In this document: positions 10,461-19,420 of the stretch, piece after piece
Layout: the number at the start of each line of letters is the position of its first letter
Position numbering within the stretch: the first letter of the stretch is position 1
Assembly (NCBI RefSeq): GCF_021568905.1
Contig: NZ_JAKGSB010000001.1
Coordinates: forward strand, 620,001-684,000
Length of the DNA: 64,000 nt
Source: Zavarzinia marina
Lineage (GTDB): Bacteria; Pseudomonadota; Alphaproteobacteria; Zavarziniales; Zavarziniaceae
Direction of reading: 5' to 3'
Position numbers and translations under genes: made by a program
The notes under the pieces: model-generated
What the model saw: only the letters and a program-made list of their open reading frames with translations
Databases searched by the model: none
What the model was told of the DNA's origin: nothing

Positions 10461-11173
10461 TAGCGGCGATAGAGCCCGACGAGACGGCCCTGCACCTTCA
10501 CCCGGTCGGGCCCGAAGATGCGCGTCTCGTAATTCGCGTTGGCGGGTTCGAGGGCGACGGTGTCGCCCTTGCGGCGCAGGCGCTTCAGGGTCGCTTCGGC
10601 ATCGTCGATCAGGGCGACGACGATGGTGCCGTTCTCCGCCGTGTCGGCGCGGCGGATGATGACGATGTCGCCGTCGTTGATGCCGGCCTCGATCATGGAA
10701 TCGCCCTGGACCTCGAGGGCGTAATGTTCGCCCCCGCGGCCGAGCATGGAGGCGGGCACGTCGACGCTGCGGGAATGATCCGCCAGCGCCTCGATCGGGG
10801 TGCCGGCGGCGATCCGTCCGTGCAGGGGCAGCGCGATCGCCGGCACCATGTCCTCGGGCAGGGCGGGCATCGGCCCGGGCGTCGGGATCGGCTTGGCGTC
10901 GGGCGCCACCACCTTGCCGTCGGAGGTCGCGATGCGCGGGCCCTTGGCCCCCTTCATCGGGTCGGGCAGGCGCACGACTTCCAGCGCGCGGGCGCGATGG
11001 GCGAGACGGCGGATGAAACCCCGTTCCTCGAGCGCGGTGATCAGGCGATGAATACCGGATTTGGACTTGAGGTTCAGGGCGTCCTTCATTTCGTCGAAAG
11101 AGGGGGAAACGCCGCGTTCGCGCAGCCGGGCGTCGATGAAGACGAGCAATTCATACTGCTTCTTGGTCAGCAC
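10454..11173 (-). CDS. lexA: LexA repressor of the SOS response
   Basis: A 239-residue repressor-protease. The N-terminal winged helix ([20 protein letters not shown], then [21 protein letters not shown]) binds operators. The self-cleavage site is the Ala-Gly in RIAAGTP; the catalytic serine is in GDSMIEAG and the lysine in EATLKRL. RecA-stimulated autocleavage releases DNA-repair genes. The start is GTG at 11173. Two GTTC-N7-GTTC type boxes lie 43-82 bases upstream, so autoregulation is expected. Confidence 0.97.
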   Translation of the reverse strand: MLTKKQYELLVFIDARLRERGVSPSFDEMKDALNLKSKSGIHRLITALEERGFIRRLAHRARALEVVRLPDPMKGAKGPRIATSDGKVVAPDAKPIPTPGPMPALPEDMVPAIALPLHGRIAAGTPIEALADHSRSVDVPASMLGRGGEHYALEVQGDSMIEAGINDGDIVIIRRADTAENGTIVVALIDDAEATLKRLRRKGDTVALEPANANYETRIFGPDRVKVQGRLVGLYRRYH

Positions 11174-11215
11174 GACGGGGCCCCCTTGACGTGATCACGA
11201 TCCGCGATCGGATCG

Positions 11216-11230
11216 GAACATAAATGGAAC
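11216..11230 (-). promoter_or_regulatory. SOS box 1 upstream of lexA
   Basis: GAAC at 11216-11219 and GAAC at 11227-11230 are separated by exactly seven bases. On the minus strand this is GTTC-N7-GTTC, the direct-repeat LexA operator known in alphaproteobacteria. It sits 43 bases upstream of the lexA start codon. Confidence 0.85.
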
Positions 11231-11240
11231 GTGCGGGAAT

Positions 11241-11255
11241 GTTCTATTTTGGTTC
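11241..11255 (+). promoter_or_regulatory. SOS box 2 upstream of lexA
   Basis: GTTC at 11241-11244 and GTTC at 11252-11255 are spaced by seven bases, again the alphaproteobacterial LexA operator, but facing the opposite way to box 1. Ten bases separate the two boxes, so two LexA dimers could bind side by side. Confidence 0.8.
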
Positions 11256-11291
11256 TTCGGCGCCGTCAAGAATTATGCGCCTATTGTCCCG

Positions 11292-12242
11292 TCACGCCCG
11301 CATTTTCTTGAATTTCTCGGTCGCCGCGACGAGGGCGGTGCGGATGCCCGGCTCGAAGGCGTTGTGGCCGGCGTCCGGCACGATCTGATAGCTCGCCTCG
11401 GGCCAGGCCTGGGTCAGGTCGTCGGCGGAACGGACGGGGCACACCATGTCATAGCGGCCCTGGACGATGACCGTCGGGATATGGCGGATGCGGTCGACGT
11501 CCTCGATCAATTGATCGGGGCGGAGGAAACAGTCGTTGATGAAGTAATGAGCCTCGATCCGGGCGAGGCCGAGCGCCGTGACGTCGTCGGCGAAACCGCG
11601 CACCGTGTCGGGGCTGGGCAGCAGGGTGGAGCAGGCCCCCTCATAGGTGCTCCAGGCCCGCGCCGCGGGCAGATGCACGGCCGGATCGGGATCGATCAGG
11701 CGCTTGTGGAAGGCGGCCAGGATATCGCCCCGTTCCTCGGCCGGCAGATAACCGCTGAAGCGGCGCCAGTTCTCGGGAAAGACTTCGCGCATGCCGTAGA
11801 GGAACCATTGGATCTCGCTCGGCCGGCACAGGAAGATGCCGCGCAGGATGAGCGCGAGCACGGCCGCCGGATGAGCCTCGGCATAGGCGAGGGCGAGGGT
11901 CGAGCCCCAGCTGCCGCCGAAGACCAGCCAGCGGTCGATGCGCAGATGCTCGCGCAGGCGCTCCATGTCGGCGACGATGTGCTGGGTCGTATTGGCCTCG
12001 AGCGAGCCGAGGGGCGTGGAGCGGCCGGCGCCGCGCTGGTCGAAGACGACGATGCAATAGACCTCGGGATCGAAGAAGCGGCGGTGCACCGGCTTGGCGC
12101 CCGCGCCCGGGCCGCCATGCAGGAAGACCACCGGCAGGCCCCGGACATTGCCCGAGACTTCCCAGTAGAGGGAATGGCCGTCGCCGACGTCGAGGTGGCC
12201 GGAGAGCACGGGTTCGATCTCGGGATAGAGTTCGCTGCGCAT
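11292..12242 (-). CDS. pip: Proline iminopeptidase
   Basis: A 316-residue alpha/beta-hydrolase of peptidase family S33 that removes N-terminal proline from peptides in the cytoplasm. The oxyanion motif is VVFLHGGPGAGAK and the nucleophile elbow is FGGSWGSTLAL. The histidine lies in VPDAGHNAFE. The frame is open far upstream, but the family N-terminus (MRSELYPEIEPVLSGHLDVG) places the start at 12242. It follows moeA by 14 bases on the same strand, probably in one transcript. Confidence 0.94.
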   Translation of the reverse strand: MRSELYPEIEPVLSGHLDVGDGHSLYWEVSGNVRGLPVVFLHGGPGAGAKPVHRRFFDPEVYCIVVFDQRGAGRSTPLGSLEANTTQHIVADMERLREHLRIDRWLVFGGSWGSTLALAYAEAHPAAVLALILRGIFLCRPSEIQWFLYGMREVFPENWRRFSGYLPAEERGDILAAFHKRLIDPDPAVHLPAARAWSTYEGACSTLLPSPDTVRGFADDVTALGLARIEAHYFINDCFLRPDQLIEDVDRIRHIPTVIVQGRYDMVCPVRSADDLTQAWPEASYQIVPDAGHNAFEPGIRTALVAATEKFKKMRA

Positions 12243-12256
12243 GGTTCGCTCATCGC

Positions 12257-13459
12257 TCAATAGGGATCGAGAAGGATGGCGGGGACCAGTTCGCCGGCCG
12301 CCGCCGCCTCGGCATGGGGCGGCCTGCGGATCAGGGCATGAGCCTTGGCGAGCGTGCGCAATTGCGCCGAGTCCTGAACCGGCGCCGGGGTCGCCAGTGC
12401 GATCCCGTCGCCGCCCGCGACCAGCCTGGCCCTTATGAAATCCTCGCGCCGGTCGTTGGCGCCGAGGGGCGCGGCCAGGCGCACCTCGGTCAGGGGCGGC
12501 GCCAGCGCCGGCAGGCCCGACAGGCGATCGATCGCCGGCCCGAGAAAGAGAATGGCGCAGACAAGCGCCGAGACCGGATTGCCCGGCATGCCGAGCAGCG
12601 GCACGGCGCCGTGGCGCCCGAACATCAAGGGCCTGCCCGGGCGCATGGCCACCTTCCAGAAATCGAGATCGGCGCCTTCCGCCGCCAGCACCCGCGCCGT
12701 CAGATCGTGGTCCCCGACCGAGGCGCCGCCGATGGTGACCAGCAGATCGGCGCCCGAGGCGCCCGCCGCCTTTTCCGCGATGTCGGCCGGATCGTCCCGG
12801 GCGATGCCGAGATCGACCACCTCGGCCCCGCGCGCGGCGATGAAGGCGGCGAGCGACGGGCGCGCGGCATCGACGATCTGGGCCGGGCCGCGCGGGGCGC
12901 CCGCCGCCGCCAGTTCGTCGCCGGTGGCGAGAAGGGCGATGCGGGGCCGGCGATGAACCTCGACCGTTCCGAGGTCGCCGGCCGCGATCAGGCCGATGTC
13001 CCGCGCGCCCAGTCGGCGCGGCGCTTCCAGCAGGGTCTGGCCTTCGCCGAAATCCTGGCCGGCCGGGCGGATGTGGCGGCCGGGCTGGGGGGCCGCGTTC
13101 AGGGTGACGCGGTCGCCGGCGCGGGTCGCGTTTTCCTGGATCACGATCGCATCGGCGCCGTCCGGCACCGGGGCGCCGGTGAAGATGCGGACGGCCTGGC
13201 CGGGCGGGAGCATGCCGGCAAAGCCCCGTCCGGCGGCGGACTCCCCGGCGATCGCGAGATCGGCGGGCACCGTGGACACGTCGGCGGCACGCAGCGCCCA
13301 GCCGTCCATGGCGGAAAGGGCGACGGGCGGCTGTGTGCGCCTTGCGACGACGGGGACGGCCAGCACGCGGCCGAGGGCGGCGGCAAGCGGAACGGTCTCC
13401 GCCGCGACCGGCGCCAGCGCCGCCGCGATCCGCTCCCGCGCCTCGGCAACGGGGATCAT
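12257..13459 (-). CDS. moeA: Molybdopterin molybdenumtransferase MoeA
   Basis: A 400-residue protein of the MoeA/Glp family, which inserts molybdate into adenylylated molybdopterin. Recognisable segments are [29 protein letters not shown], the MPT-binding region [17 protein letters not shown] and [12 protein letters not shown]. The domain-IV tail is present, ending near ILLDPY. It overlaps moaC by four bases, and the pair makes a small molybdenum-cofactor unit downstream of trp genes, as in several alphaproteobacteria. Confidence 0.95.
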   Translation of the reverse strand: MIPVAEARERIAAALAPVAAETVPLAAALGRVLAVPVVARRTQPPVALSAMDGWALRAADVSTVPADLAIAGESAAGRGFAGMLPPGQAVRIFTGAPVPDGADAIVIQENATRAGDRVTLNAAPQPGRHIRPAGQDFGEGQTLLEAPRRLGARDIGLIAAGDLGTVEVHRRPRIALLATGDELAAAGAPRGPAQIVDAARPSLAAFIAARGAEVVDLGIARDDPADIAEKAAGASGADLLVTIGGASVGDHDLTARVLAAEGADLDFWKVAMRPGRPLMFGRHGAVPLLGMPGNPVSALVCAILFLGPAIDRLSGLPALAPPLTEVRLAAPLGANDRREDFIRARLVAGGDGIALATPAPVQDSAQLRTLAKAHALIRRPPHAEAAAAGELVPAILLDPY

Positions 13460-13932
13460 GGGGCCTTCCAGTCGCCCGATTTGCCGCCGGTCTTCGACAG
13501 CAGGCGGATCCCGGAAATGACAATGCCCTTATCCGCCGCCTTGGCCATGTCGTAGACGGTGAGGGCGGCGATCGAGGCGGCGGTCAGGGCTTCCATCTCG
13601 ACACCGGTCCTTGCCGTCGTGCGGGCGGTCGCGGTGATGGTGATGGTGCCGGCATCGCGGTCGAGGGCGAAGTCCACGCCGACGAAGGCGACCGGCAGGC
13701 CATGGCACAGGGGGATCAACTGGTCGGTCCGCTTGGCCGCCATGATGCCGGCGATCCGCGCCGTGGTCAGCACGTCGCCCTTGGGCATCCGGCCCTCGGC
13801 GATCTGGTCGAGGATCGCGGGGCGCAGCGTCACCACCCCCTCGGCGACGGCGGTGCGCTCGGTCTCGGCCTTGCCGGAGACGTCCACCATGGTGGCGCGT
13901 CCCTGATCGTCGAGGTGGGAGAGGCGGGTCAC
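13456..13932 (-). CDS. moaC: Cyclic pyranopterin monophosphate synthase
   Basis: MoaC (158 residues) converts the MoaA product to cyclic pyranopterin monophosphate, an early step of molybdenum-cofactor synthesis. Family motifs are [12 protein letters not shown] near the start, LIPLCHGLP, and [20 protein letters not shown] toward the end. It overlaps trpC and moeA by four bases on either side, indicating translational coupling along trpGD-trpC-moaC-moeA. Confidence 0.97.
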   Translation of the reverse strand: MTRLSHLDDQGRATMVDVSGKAETERTAVAEGVVTLRPAILDQIAEGRMPKGDVLTTARIAGIMAAKRTDQLIPLCHGLPVAFVGVDFALDRDAGTITITATARTTARTGVEMEALTAASIAALTVYDMAKAADKGIVISGIRLLSKTGGKSGDWKAP

Positions 13933-14732
13933 GCCGCCGCCTCGAGCCCCAGCAGGCGCCGGGTGGCGATGGTGACGTCGGCCTCGCGCATCAGGGATTC
14001 GCCGACCAGGAAGGTCTTCACCCCGACCCGGGCGAGGCGCAGCAGGTCGTCGTGGGTGCCAAGGCCGCTCTCGCCGACGCAGATCCGGTCCGCCGGCACG
14101 CGAGGCGCCAGTTCCTCCGCCGTCGCCAGATCGACCTTCAGGGTCTTCAGGTTGCGGTTGTTGATGCCGATCAAGGCGGAAGGCAGCTTCAGGGCCCGGT
14201 CCAGCTCGGCACCGTCATGGACTTCGATCAGGGCGTCCATGCCGTAATCCCGTGCCGCCTGCACGAGGTCGAGGGCAAGCGCATCGTCGACTGCGGCCAT
14301 GATCACCAGGATGCAGTCGGCGCCCAGCATGCGCGCCTCCGGCACCTGATAGGTATCGACCATGAAGTCCTTGCGGAGCACCGGCAGCGAAACCGCATCG
14401 CGCGCCGCCGTCAGATAGGCGTCGTCGCCCTGGAACGAGGGTTTGTCGGTCAGCACCGAAAGACAGGTGGCGCCGCCCGCCTCGTAAGCCCGCGCAAGGC
14501 TCGGCGGGTCGAAATCGGCGCGGATCAGGCCCTTGGACGGGCTCGCCTTCTTCACCTCGGCGATCAGGGCGAAGCGGCCCGCCGCATGGCTGGCGGCGAT
14601 GGCGCGGGCGAAGCCGCGCGGCGGTGCGGCGGCGCGCGCCGCCGCTTCCACCTGCGCCAGGGACCGGGCGGCGCGGGCGGCCGCCACTTCGTCGCGCTTA
14701 TAGGCGCAGATCCGGGCCAGGGTGTCGCTCAT
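13929..14732 (-). CDS. trpC: Indole-3-glycerol phosphate synthase
   Basis: TrpC (267 residues) closes the indole ring in tryptophan synthesis with a TIM-barrel fold. Motifs include [61 protein letters not shown] and [14 protein letters not shown]. It is a single-function enzyme, not fused to TrpF. It overlaps trpGD and moaC by four bases each. Confidence 0.97.
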   Translation of the reverse strand: MSDTLARICAYKRDEVAAARAARSLAQVEAAARAAAPPRGFARAIAASHAAGRFALIAEVKKASPSKGLIRADFDPPSLARAYEAGGATCLSVLTDKPSFQGDDAYLTAARDAVSLPVLRKDFMVDTYQVPEARMLGADCILVIMAAVDDALALDLVQAARDYGMDALIEVHDGAELDRALKLPSALIGINNRNLKTLKVDLATAEELAPRVPADRICVGESGLGTHDDLLRLARVGVKTFLVGESLMREADVTIATRRLLGLEAAA

Positions 14733-16354
14733 GACTTGCTCGACACCTTGACCAGGGTCTCGACCGCCTTCCGCGCCCGGCCGTCGTCGATGCAGGCCTG
14801 GGCGGCCTTAACGCCGTCGGAAAGGCTGGTCACCTTGTCGGCGACCATGAGGCCGGCGGCGACGTTGAGGCAGACGATATCGCGATAGGCATTCTTCACG
14901 CCGTCGAACAGGGCGCGCATGGCGAATGTATTGGCCTGCGGATCGCCGCCCTTCAATTCGGACGGATCGACCCGGGGCAGGCCCGCTTCCTCGGGCGTGA
15001 TCTGGAATTCGCGGATCGTGCCGTCGGTCGCCAGTTCGGCGACGAAGGTCGGCCCCGTGGTGGTCACCTCGTCCAGCCCGTCGGCGCCATGGACGACCCA
15101 GGCCTTCTCCGTGCCGACGGCCTTCAGCACCTCGGCCAGCGGCTTCACCCAGGTGGGGCCGAAGACGCCGAGCAACTGGCGCTTCACGCCCGCCGGGTTG
15201 GACAGGGGGCCGAGCAGGTTGAACAGGGTGCGGGTGCCGAGTTCGGTGCGCACCGGGCCGACGAAGCGCATGGCGCTGTGGTGGTTGGGCGCGAACATGA
15301 AGCCGATGCCGGCTTTCGAAATGCAGCGGCTGATGGCGGCGGGATCGAGATCCAGCTTCACGCCGAGGCCGGCCAGCACCTCGGCCGAGCCGGAGCGGGA
15401 CGAGAGCGCGCGATTGCCGTGCTTGGCGACCGGCACGCCGAGGCCGGCGAGGACGAAACTGGCGGCGGAGGAAATGTTCCAGGTGCCGGCACCGTCGCCG
15501 CCCGTGCCGCAGACGTCGATCGCGCCCGCCGGCGCCTCGACCCGCAGCATCTTGGCGCGCATGGTCTCGACGCCCGCCGCCAGTTCGTCGACCGTCTCGC
15601 CCCGGATGCGGAGCGCCATCAGGAAGGCGCCGATTTGGGCGTGGGAGGCATCTCCGGACATCATCAGCTCGAAGGCATCGCGCGCCTTCTGCCGGCCGAG
15701 CGGCTTGCCGGTGGCGACATCCGCGAGGATCGTCTTGAAGGCGGTGGTGGTCGGCGCGCGCATCTTGCGCTGGTTGCCGGGCAGGGCACCGGCCAGCACC
15801 AGGAAATTCTCCAGCAGCACCTTGCCATGCTCGCTGGCGATGCTTTCCGGGTGAAACTGCACGCCATGGACCGGATGGGTGCGATGGGCGACGCCCATGG
15901 CGATGCCGTCCTCGGTCTCGGCGGTGACGTCCAGCTCTTCCGGCATGTTCTCGCGCGCCACGATCAGGCTGTGGTAGCGCGTCGCCTTGAAGGGCGTGGG
16001 CAGGCCCTGGAACACCGACTTGTTGCGATGATGGACCGGGCTGACCTTGCCGTGCAGGGCCAGCGGCGCGCGCACCACGGTGCCGCCATAGGCCTGGCCG
16101 ATGGCCTGATGGCCGAGGCAGACGCCGAGGATCGGGATCTTGTGACCCAGCCGGCGCACGGTCTCGAGGCAGATGCCGGCACGGTCGGGGTCGCAGGGAC
16201 CGGGCGACAGCACGATGGCGCGCGGCTTCTCGTTCTCCAGTTCCTCGACCGTGATGGCGTCGTTGCGCCAGACCTGGACCTTCGCCCCCAATTCGCCGAG
16301 GAAGTGATAGAGGTTGTAGGTGAAGCTGTCGTAGTTATCGATCAGCGCGATCAT
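14729..16354 (-). CDS. trpGD: Fused anthranilate synthase glutaminase / anthranilate phosphoribosyltransferase
   Basis: One uninterrupted frame of 541 residues holds two tryptophan enzymes. Residues 1 to about 193 are the TrpG class I glutaminase, with [11 protein letters not shown] at the start, nucleophile [11 protein letters not shown] and the His/Glu pair in [14 protein letters not shown]. After a short linker, residues about 204-541 are TrpD, which attaches phosphoribose to anthranilate. TrpD motifs are [37 protein letters not shown] and NLLGPLSNP. The ATG at 16354 fits TrpG N-termini; a GTG at 16360 is possible. Fusion is familiar from enterobacteria, while alphaproteobacteria usually keep separate genes. 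Confidence 0.94.
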   Translation of the reverse strand: MIALIDNYDSFTYNLYHFLGELGAKVQVWRNDAITVEELENEKPRAIVLSPGPCDPDRAGICLETVRRLGHKIPILGVCLGHQAIGQAYGGTVVRAPLALHGKVSPVHHRNKSVFQGLPTPFKATRYHSLIVARENMPEELDVTAETEDGIAMGVAHRTHPVHGVQFHPESIASEHGKVLLENFLVLAGALPGNQRKMRAPTTTAFKTILADVATGKPLGRQKARDAFELMMSGDASHAQIGAFLMALRIRGETVDELAAGVETMRAKMLRVEAPAGAIDVCGTGGDGAGTWNISSAASFVLAGLGVPVAKHGNRALSSRSGSAEVLAGLGVKLDLDPAAISRCISKAGIGFMFAPNHHSAMRFVGPVRTELGTRTLFNLLGPLSNPAGVKRQLLGVFGPTWVKPLAEVLKAVGTEKAWVVHGADGLDEVTTTGPTFVAELATDGTIREFQITPEEAGLPRVDPSELKGGDPQANTFAMRALFDGVKNAYRDIVCLNVAAGLMVADKVTSLSDGVKAAQACIDDGRARKAVETLVKVSSKS

Positions 16355-16578
16355 CGGCACGATCCAGAAAAAGCGGGCCAGAAAAAGCGGGTCCAGACTT
16401 GACTATGCGCCCGGGGGGCGCGGCGGCGAATGGCGATCCAACCCCCTGCGCCTGTCGTCGTCAAGGCCCGCGAGCGCCGGAAACGGGGGAGATCCCGTCG
16501 GGGCGGGCGATCCCGGTCTTGTCGACCCGGCATGAAACTGGCGCTATCACTGGATGATGCAGAGCGAATCGAAAGCCC

Positions 16579-17949
16579 ATGGCGACCAAGGCTAGAGGCA
16601 GGAAGGGCCGAGCGCCCTACGGCGCGCGCGGCACGCGGCGCGGCCGCACGGGTCCGCTCGGCCGGCCGGGGGTGCGCCGGGCGATCGTCGGGGCCTGGGC
16701 CGTTGTGGTCGCCGCCTCCGTCGGTTTTCTCGCCATGCGTGCCTTCGACGAGCGCGCCTTCGTGCCGTCGCAGCCCGTGAGCGAACCGTCGCGCCCGCCC
16801 GCCGTCGCCGCCGAGGCACCGCCCAGCGCCCAGCATCAGAGCCCGTCACGGCCCGCCGACCTGCCCCCCGCCGCCCGCGCGCCACTCGGCATCGCCGCGC
16901 CCGTCGACATGCCGGGCCAGACGGCGAGCAGCGTGCCGCCGCCGAGCGCCGTGACGGCGGACGAAATTCCCTACGACAGCCGGCCGGCGTGGGTCCGCTT
17001 CGCGGCGACGCCGCCCAAGGGGGCGAGCAAGCCGGCGATCGCCATCGTCATCGACGACGTCGGTGTCGCCAAGGGCGAATTGGGCGCCCTCCTGAAGCTG
17101 GAAGCGCCCGTCACCTTCGCCGTCATGGGCTACGCCGACAACATGCGCGACTTTTCGCGGAAGGCGCGGTCGGGCGGCCATGAATTGATGGTCCATGTGC
17201 CGATGGAGCCGATGGGCAAGGCCGATCCGGGCCCGAACGCGCTCACCGTCGGCCTGGCGCCGGAAGAGATCGTGAAGCGCCTGCGCTGGCATCTCGACCG
17301 GCAGGAGGATTACGTCGGCGTCAACAACCACATGGGCAGCCGCTTCACGGCCGACGGCGCCGGCATGGCGGTGGTCGCGGCGGAACTGAAACAGCGCGGC
17401 CTGCTGTTCCTCGATTCCCGCACCTCGGCCGACAGTGTGGGGGAGGCGGCCGCGCGGGAGGCCGGCCTGCCGACGGCGTCGCGCGACGTCTTCCTCGACA
17501 ATGAGATCGGCGCCAGCGCGATCGAGGCGCAGCTCGTGCTGGCGGAACGCAAGGCGCGGGAGAGCGGCCTCGCCATCGCCATCGGCCATCCCCATGCCCT
17601 GACCGTCGAGGCGATCGCCCGCTTCATGCCGCAGGCGAAGGCGCGCGGCATCGTCTTCATACCGCTGTCGAGCGCGGTGGCGCGTCGTTCCGGCCTGCCG
17701 CCGCCGGATCAGGTCCGGGTGCCGGAAAAAGGGCAGGGCGGGGCGGTGATGCCGTCCAGCAGCTCTCCGGCAATCCCGCCACCGCCGCCCCGGCCGACCA
17801 GGGTCGCGGTGCCGCTGCCCGGGACCAAGCCGGTGCCGGCGCCCCTGCCGCCGACCCCGGCGGCCGGCGATACGGAAGCAAATGGCGATGCCGAAGCTAC
17901 TGGCGCCGACGGGACGCGAAGCGGATCGCCTCTTCCGCCGCGCGGATGA
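16579..17949 (+). CDS. Divergent polysaccharide deacetylase family protein (YibQ/DUF610-like)
   Basis: A 456-residue protein. A basic N-terminus with one membrane helix (IVGAWAVVVAASVGFLAM) is followed by a Pro/Ala-rich linker. A deacetylase-like (beta/alpha) barrel spans about residues 150-375, with AIVIDDVGVAKGE, HELMVHVPMEP, GVNNHMGSRFT, LFLDSRTS and AIGHPHALTVEAI. A second Pro-rich tail ends the protein. It is probably periplasmic; in relatives the role is thought to be in the cell envelope, but the substrate is not known. It lies on the plus strand between trpGD and trpE, and its last 53 bases overlap the end of trpE on the other strand. Confidence 0.85.
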   Translation: MATKARGRKGRAPYGARGTRRGRTGPLGRPGVRRAIVGAWAVVVAASVGFLAMRAFDERAFVPSQPVSEPSRPPAVAAEAPPSAQHQSPSRPADLPPAARAPLGIAAPVDMPGQTASSVPPPSAVTADEIPYDSRPAWVRFAATPPKGASKPAIAIVIDDVGVAKGELGALLKLEAPVTFAVMGYADNMRDFSRKARSGGHELMVHVPMEPMGKADPGPNALTVGLAPEEIVKRLRWHLDRQEDYVGVNNHMGSRFTADGAGMAVVAAELKQRGLLFLDSRTSADSVGEAAAREAGLPTASRDVFLDNEIGASAIEAQLVLAERKARESGLAIAIGHPHALTVEAIARFMPQAKARGIVFIPLSSAVARRSGLPPPDQVRVPEKGQGGAVMPSSSSPAIPPPPPRPTRVAVPLPGTKPVPAPLPPTPAAGDTEANGDAEATGADGTRSGSPLPPRG

Positions 17950-19408
17950 GGGCCCGGGCCTTGTTGCAGCTTTCCTGATATTCGGCTTCCGGATCGCTGT
18001 CGAGGACGACGCCGCCACCGGCCTGAACCACCAGGGTGCCGTCCTTCACGACGCCGGTGCGCAGCGCGATGCAGGTATCCATCGAGCCGTTGGCCGAGAA
18101 ATAGCCGACACCGCCCGCGTAGAGATTGCGCCTCTCGGGCTCCAGCTCGTCGATGATCTCCATGGCGCGGACCTTGGGCGCGCCCGAGACGGTGCCGGCC
18201 GGGAAACCCGCCAGCAAGGCGTCGACGGCATCGAAACCCTCGGCGATGCGGCCGTCGACGTTCGAGACGATGTGCATCACATGGCTGTAGCGCTCGATCA
18301 CGTTGCGCTGGGTAACCTCGACCGTGCCGATCTCCGCGACCCGGCCGACGTCGTTCCGCCCGAGGTCGAGCAGCATCAGATGTTCCGCCAGTTCCTTCGG
18401 ATCGTTCAGCAGATCCTTCTCGAGGGCGACATCCGCCTCCTCGGTCAGGCCGCGCGGGCGGGTGCCGGCGATCGGCCGGATGGTGACCTTGCCGTCGCGC
18501 AGACGCACCAGGATCTCGGGGCTGGAGCCGATCACCGTGAAGCCGTCGAGGTCGAGATAGAACATGAAGGGCGAGGGGTTCAGCCGGCGCAGCGCGCGAT
18601 AGAGCGCGATCGGCGGCAGGCTGAAGGGCAGGCGGAAGCGCTGGCTGGGCACGACCTGGAAGATGTCGCCGGCGGCAATGTAGTCCTTCGCCCGGGTCAC
18701 CATGGCGTGATAGTCGGTCCGGCTCATGTTCGACTGGGGCTGGCCCATGGTCTGGGTCGGCGTGTCGTCGCTGCGCGTCACCGGCAGGTCGCGTTCGAAA
18801 TCGCTGACCGTGTCGGCGATCCGCTCGGCCGCGCGGTTGTAGGCGGCGCGGGCGTCGATGCCGGGATCGACCCAGACCGGCGAGACCACGGTCACCACGT
18901 CCTTCACGGAATCGAAGATCGCCATGATCGACGGGCGGATGAACAGGCTGTCGGGAATGCCGAGCTTGTCCGGATTGGCCGAGGGCAGGCGTTCGACGAG
19001 GCGCACCATCTCATAGCCGAAATAGCCGTAGAGGCCGGAGGCCATGGGCGGCAGTTCGGGCGGCAGGTCGATGCGGGATTCGGCGATCAGGGCCCGCAGC
19101 GAGGTCAGCGCGTCGCCCGGGCAGGGGCTGAAGCGGTGCCGGTCGGCGCGGGCGATGCGGTTGATCTCCGCCTTGTCGCCGGCTGCGCGCCAGATCACGT
19201 CCGGCTTCAGGCCGATGATCGAATAGCGCGCGCGCTGAGCCCCGCCCTCGACGGATTCGAAGAGGAAGCGATAGGGCTCGCCGTCGGTCAGCTTCAGGAG
19301 AGCCGAGACCGGCGTTTCCAGATCCGCGACCAGCGTGGTCCAGACGACCTGGGCCTTCCCTTCGTCATAGGCGGCGCGGAAGGTTTCGAAATCGGGCTGG
19401 ATGGTCAT
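17897..19408 (-). CDS. trpE: Anthranilate synthase component I
   Basis: TrpE (503 residues) makes anthranilate from chorismate using ammonia from the TrpG domain. The chorismate-binding domain shows FMFYLDLDGFTVIGSSPEILVR in pieces, PIAGTRPRG, LLDLGRNDVGRVAE, HVMHIVSNVDG and FPAGTVSGAPKVRAMEII. The N-terminal part carries LLKLTDGEPYRFLFESVEGG, containing the tryptophan feedback region. It is 12 bases downstream of ppiD on the same strand. It is separated from trpGD by an opposite-strand gene, so trpE and trpGDC probably have separate promoters. Confidence 0.96.
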   Translation of the reverse strand: MTIQPDFETFRAAYDEGKAQVVWTTLVADLETPVSALLKLTDGEPYRFLFESVEGGAQRARYSIIGLKPDVIWRAAGDKAEINRIARADRHRFSPCPGDALTSLRALIAESRIDLPPELPPMASGLYGYFGYEMVRLVERLPSANPDKLGIPDSLFIRPSIMAIFDSVKDVVTVVSPVWVDPGIDARAAYNRAAERIADTVSDFERDLPVTRSDDTPTQTMGQPQSNMSRTDYHAMVTRAKDYIAAGDIFQVVPSQRFRLPFSLPPIALYRALRRLNPSPFMFYLDLDGFTVIGSSPEILVRLRDGKVTIRPIAGTRPRGLTEEADVALEKDLLNDPKELAEHLMLLDLGRNDVGRVAEIGTVEVTQRNVIERYSHVMHIVSNVDGRIAEGFDAVDALLAGFPAGTVSGAPKVRAMEIIDELEPERRNLYAGGVGYFSANGSMDTCIALRTGVVKDGTLVVQAGGGVVLDSDPEAEYQESCNKARALIRAAEEAIRFASRRRQ

Positions 19409-19420
19409 GATCGCTGATCG

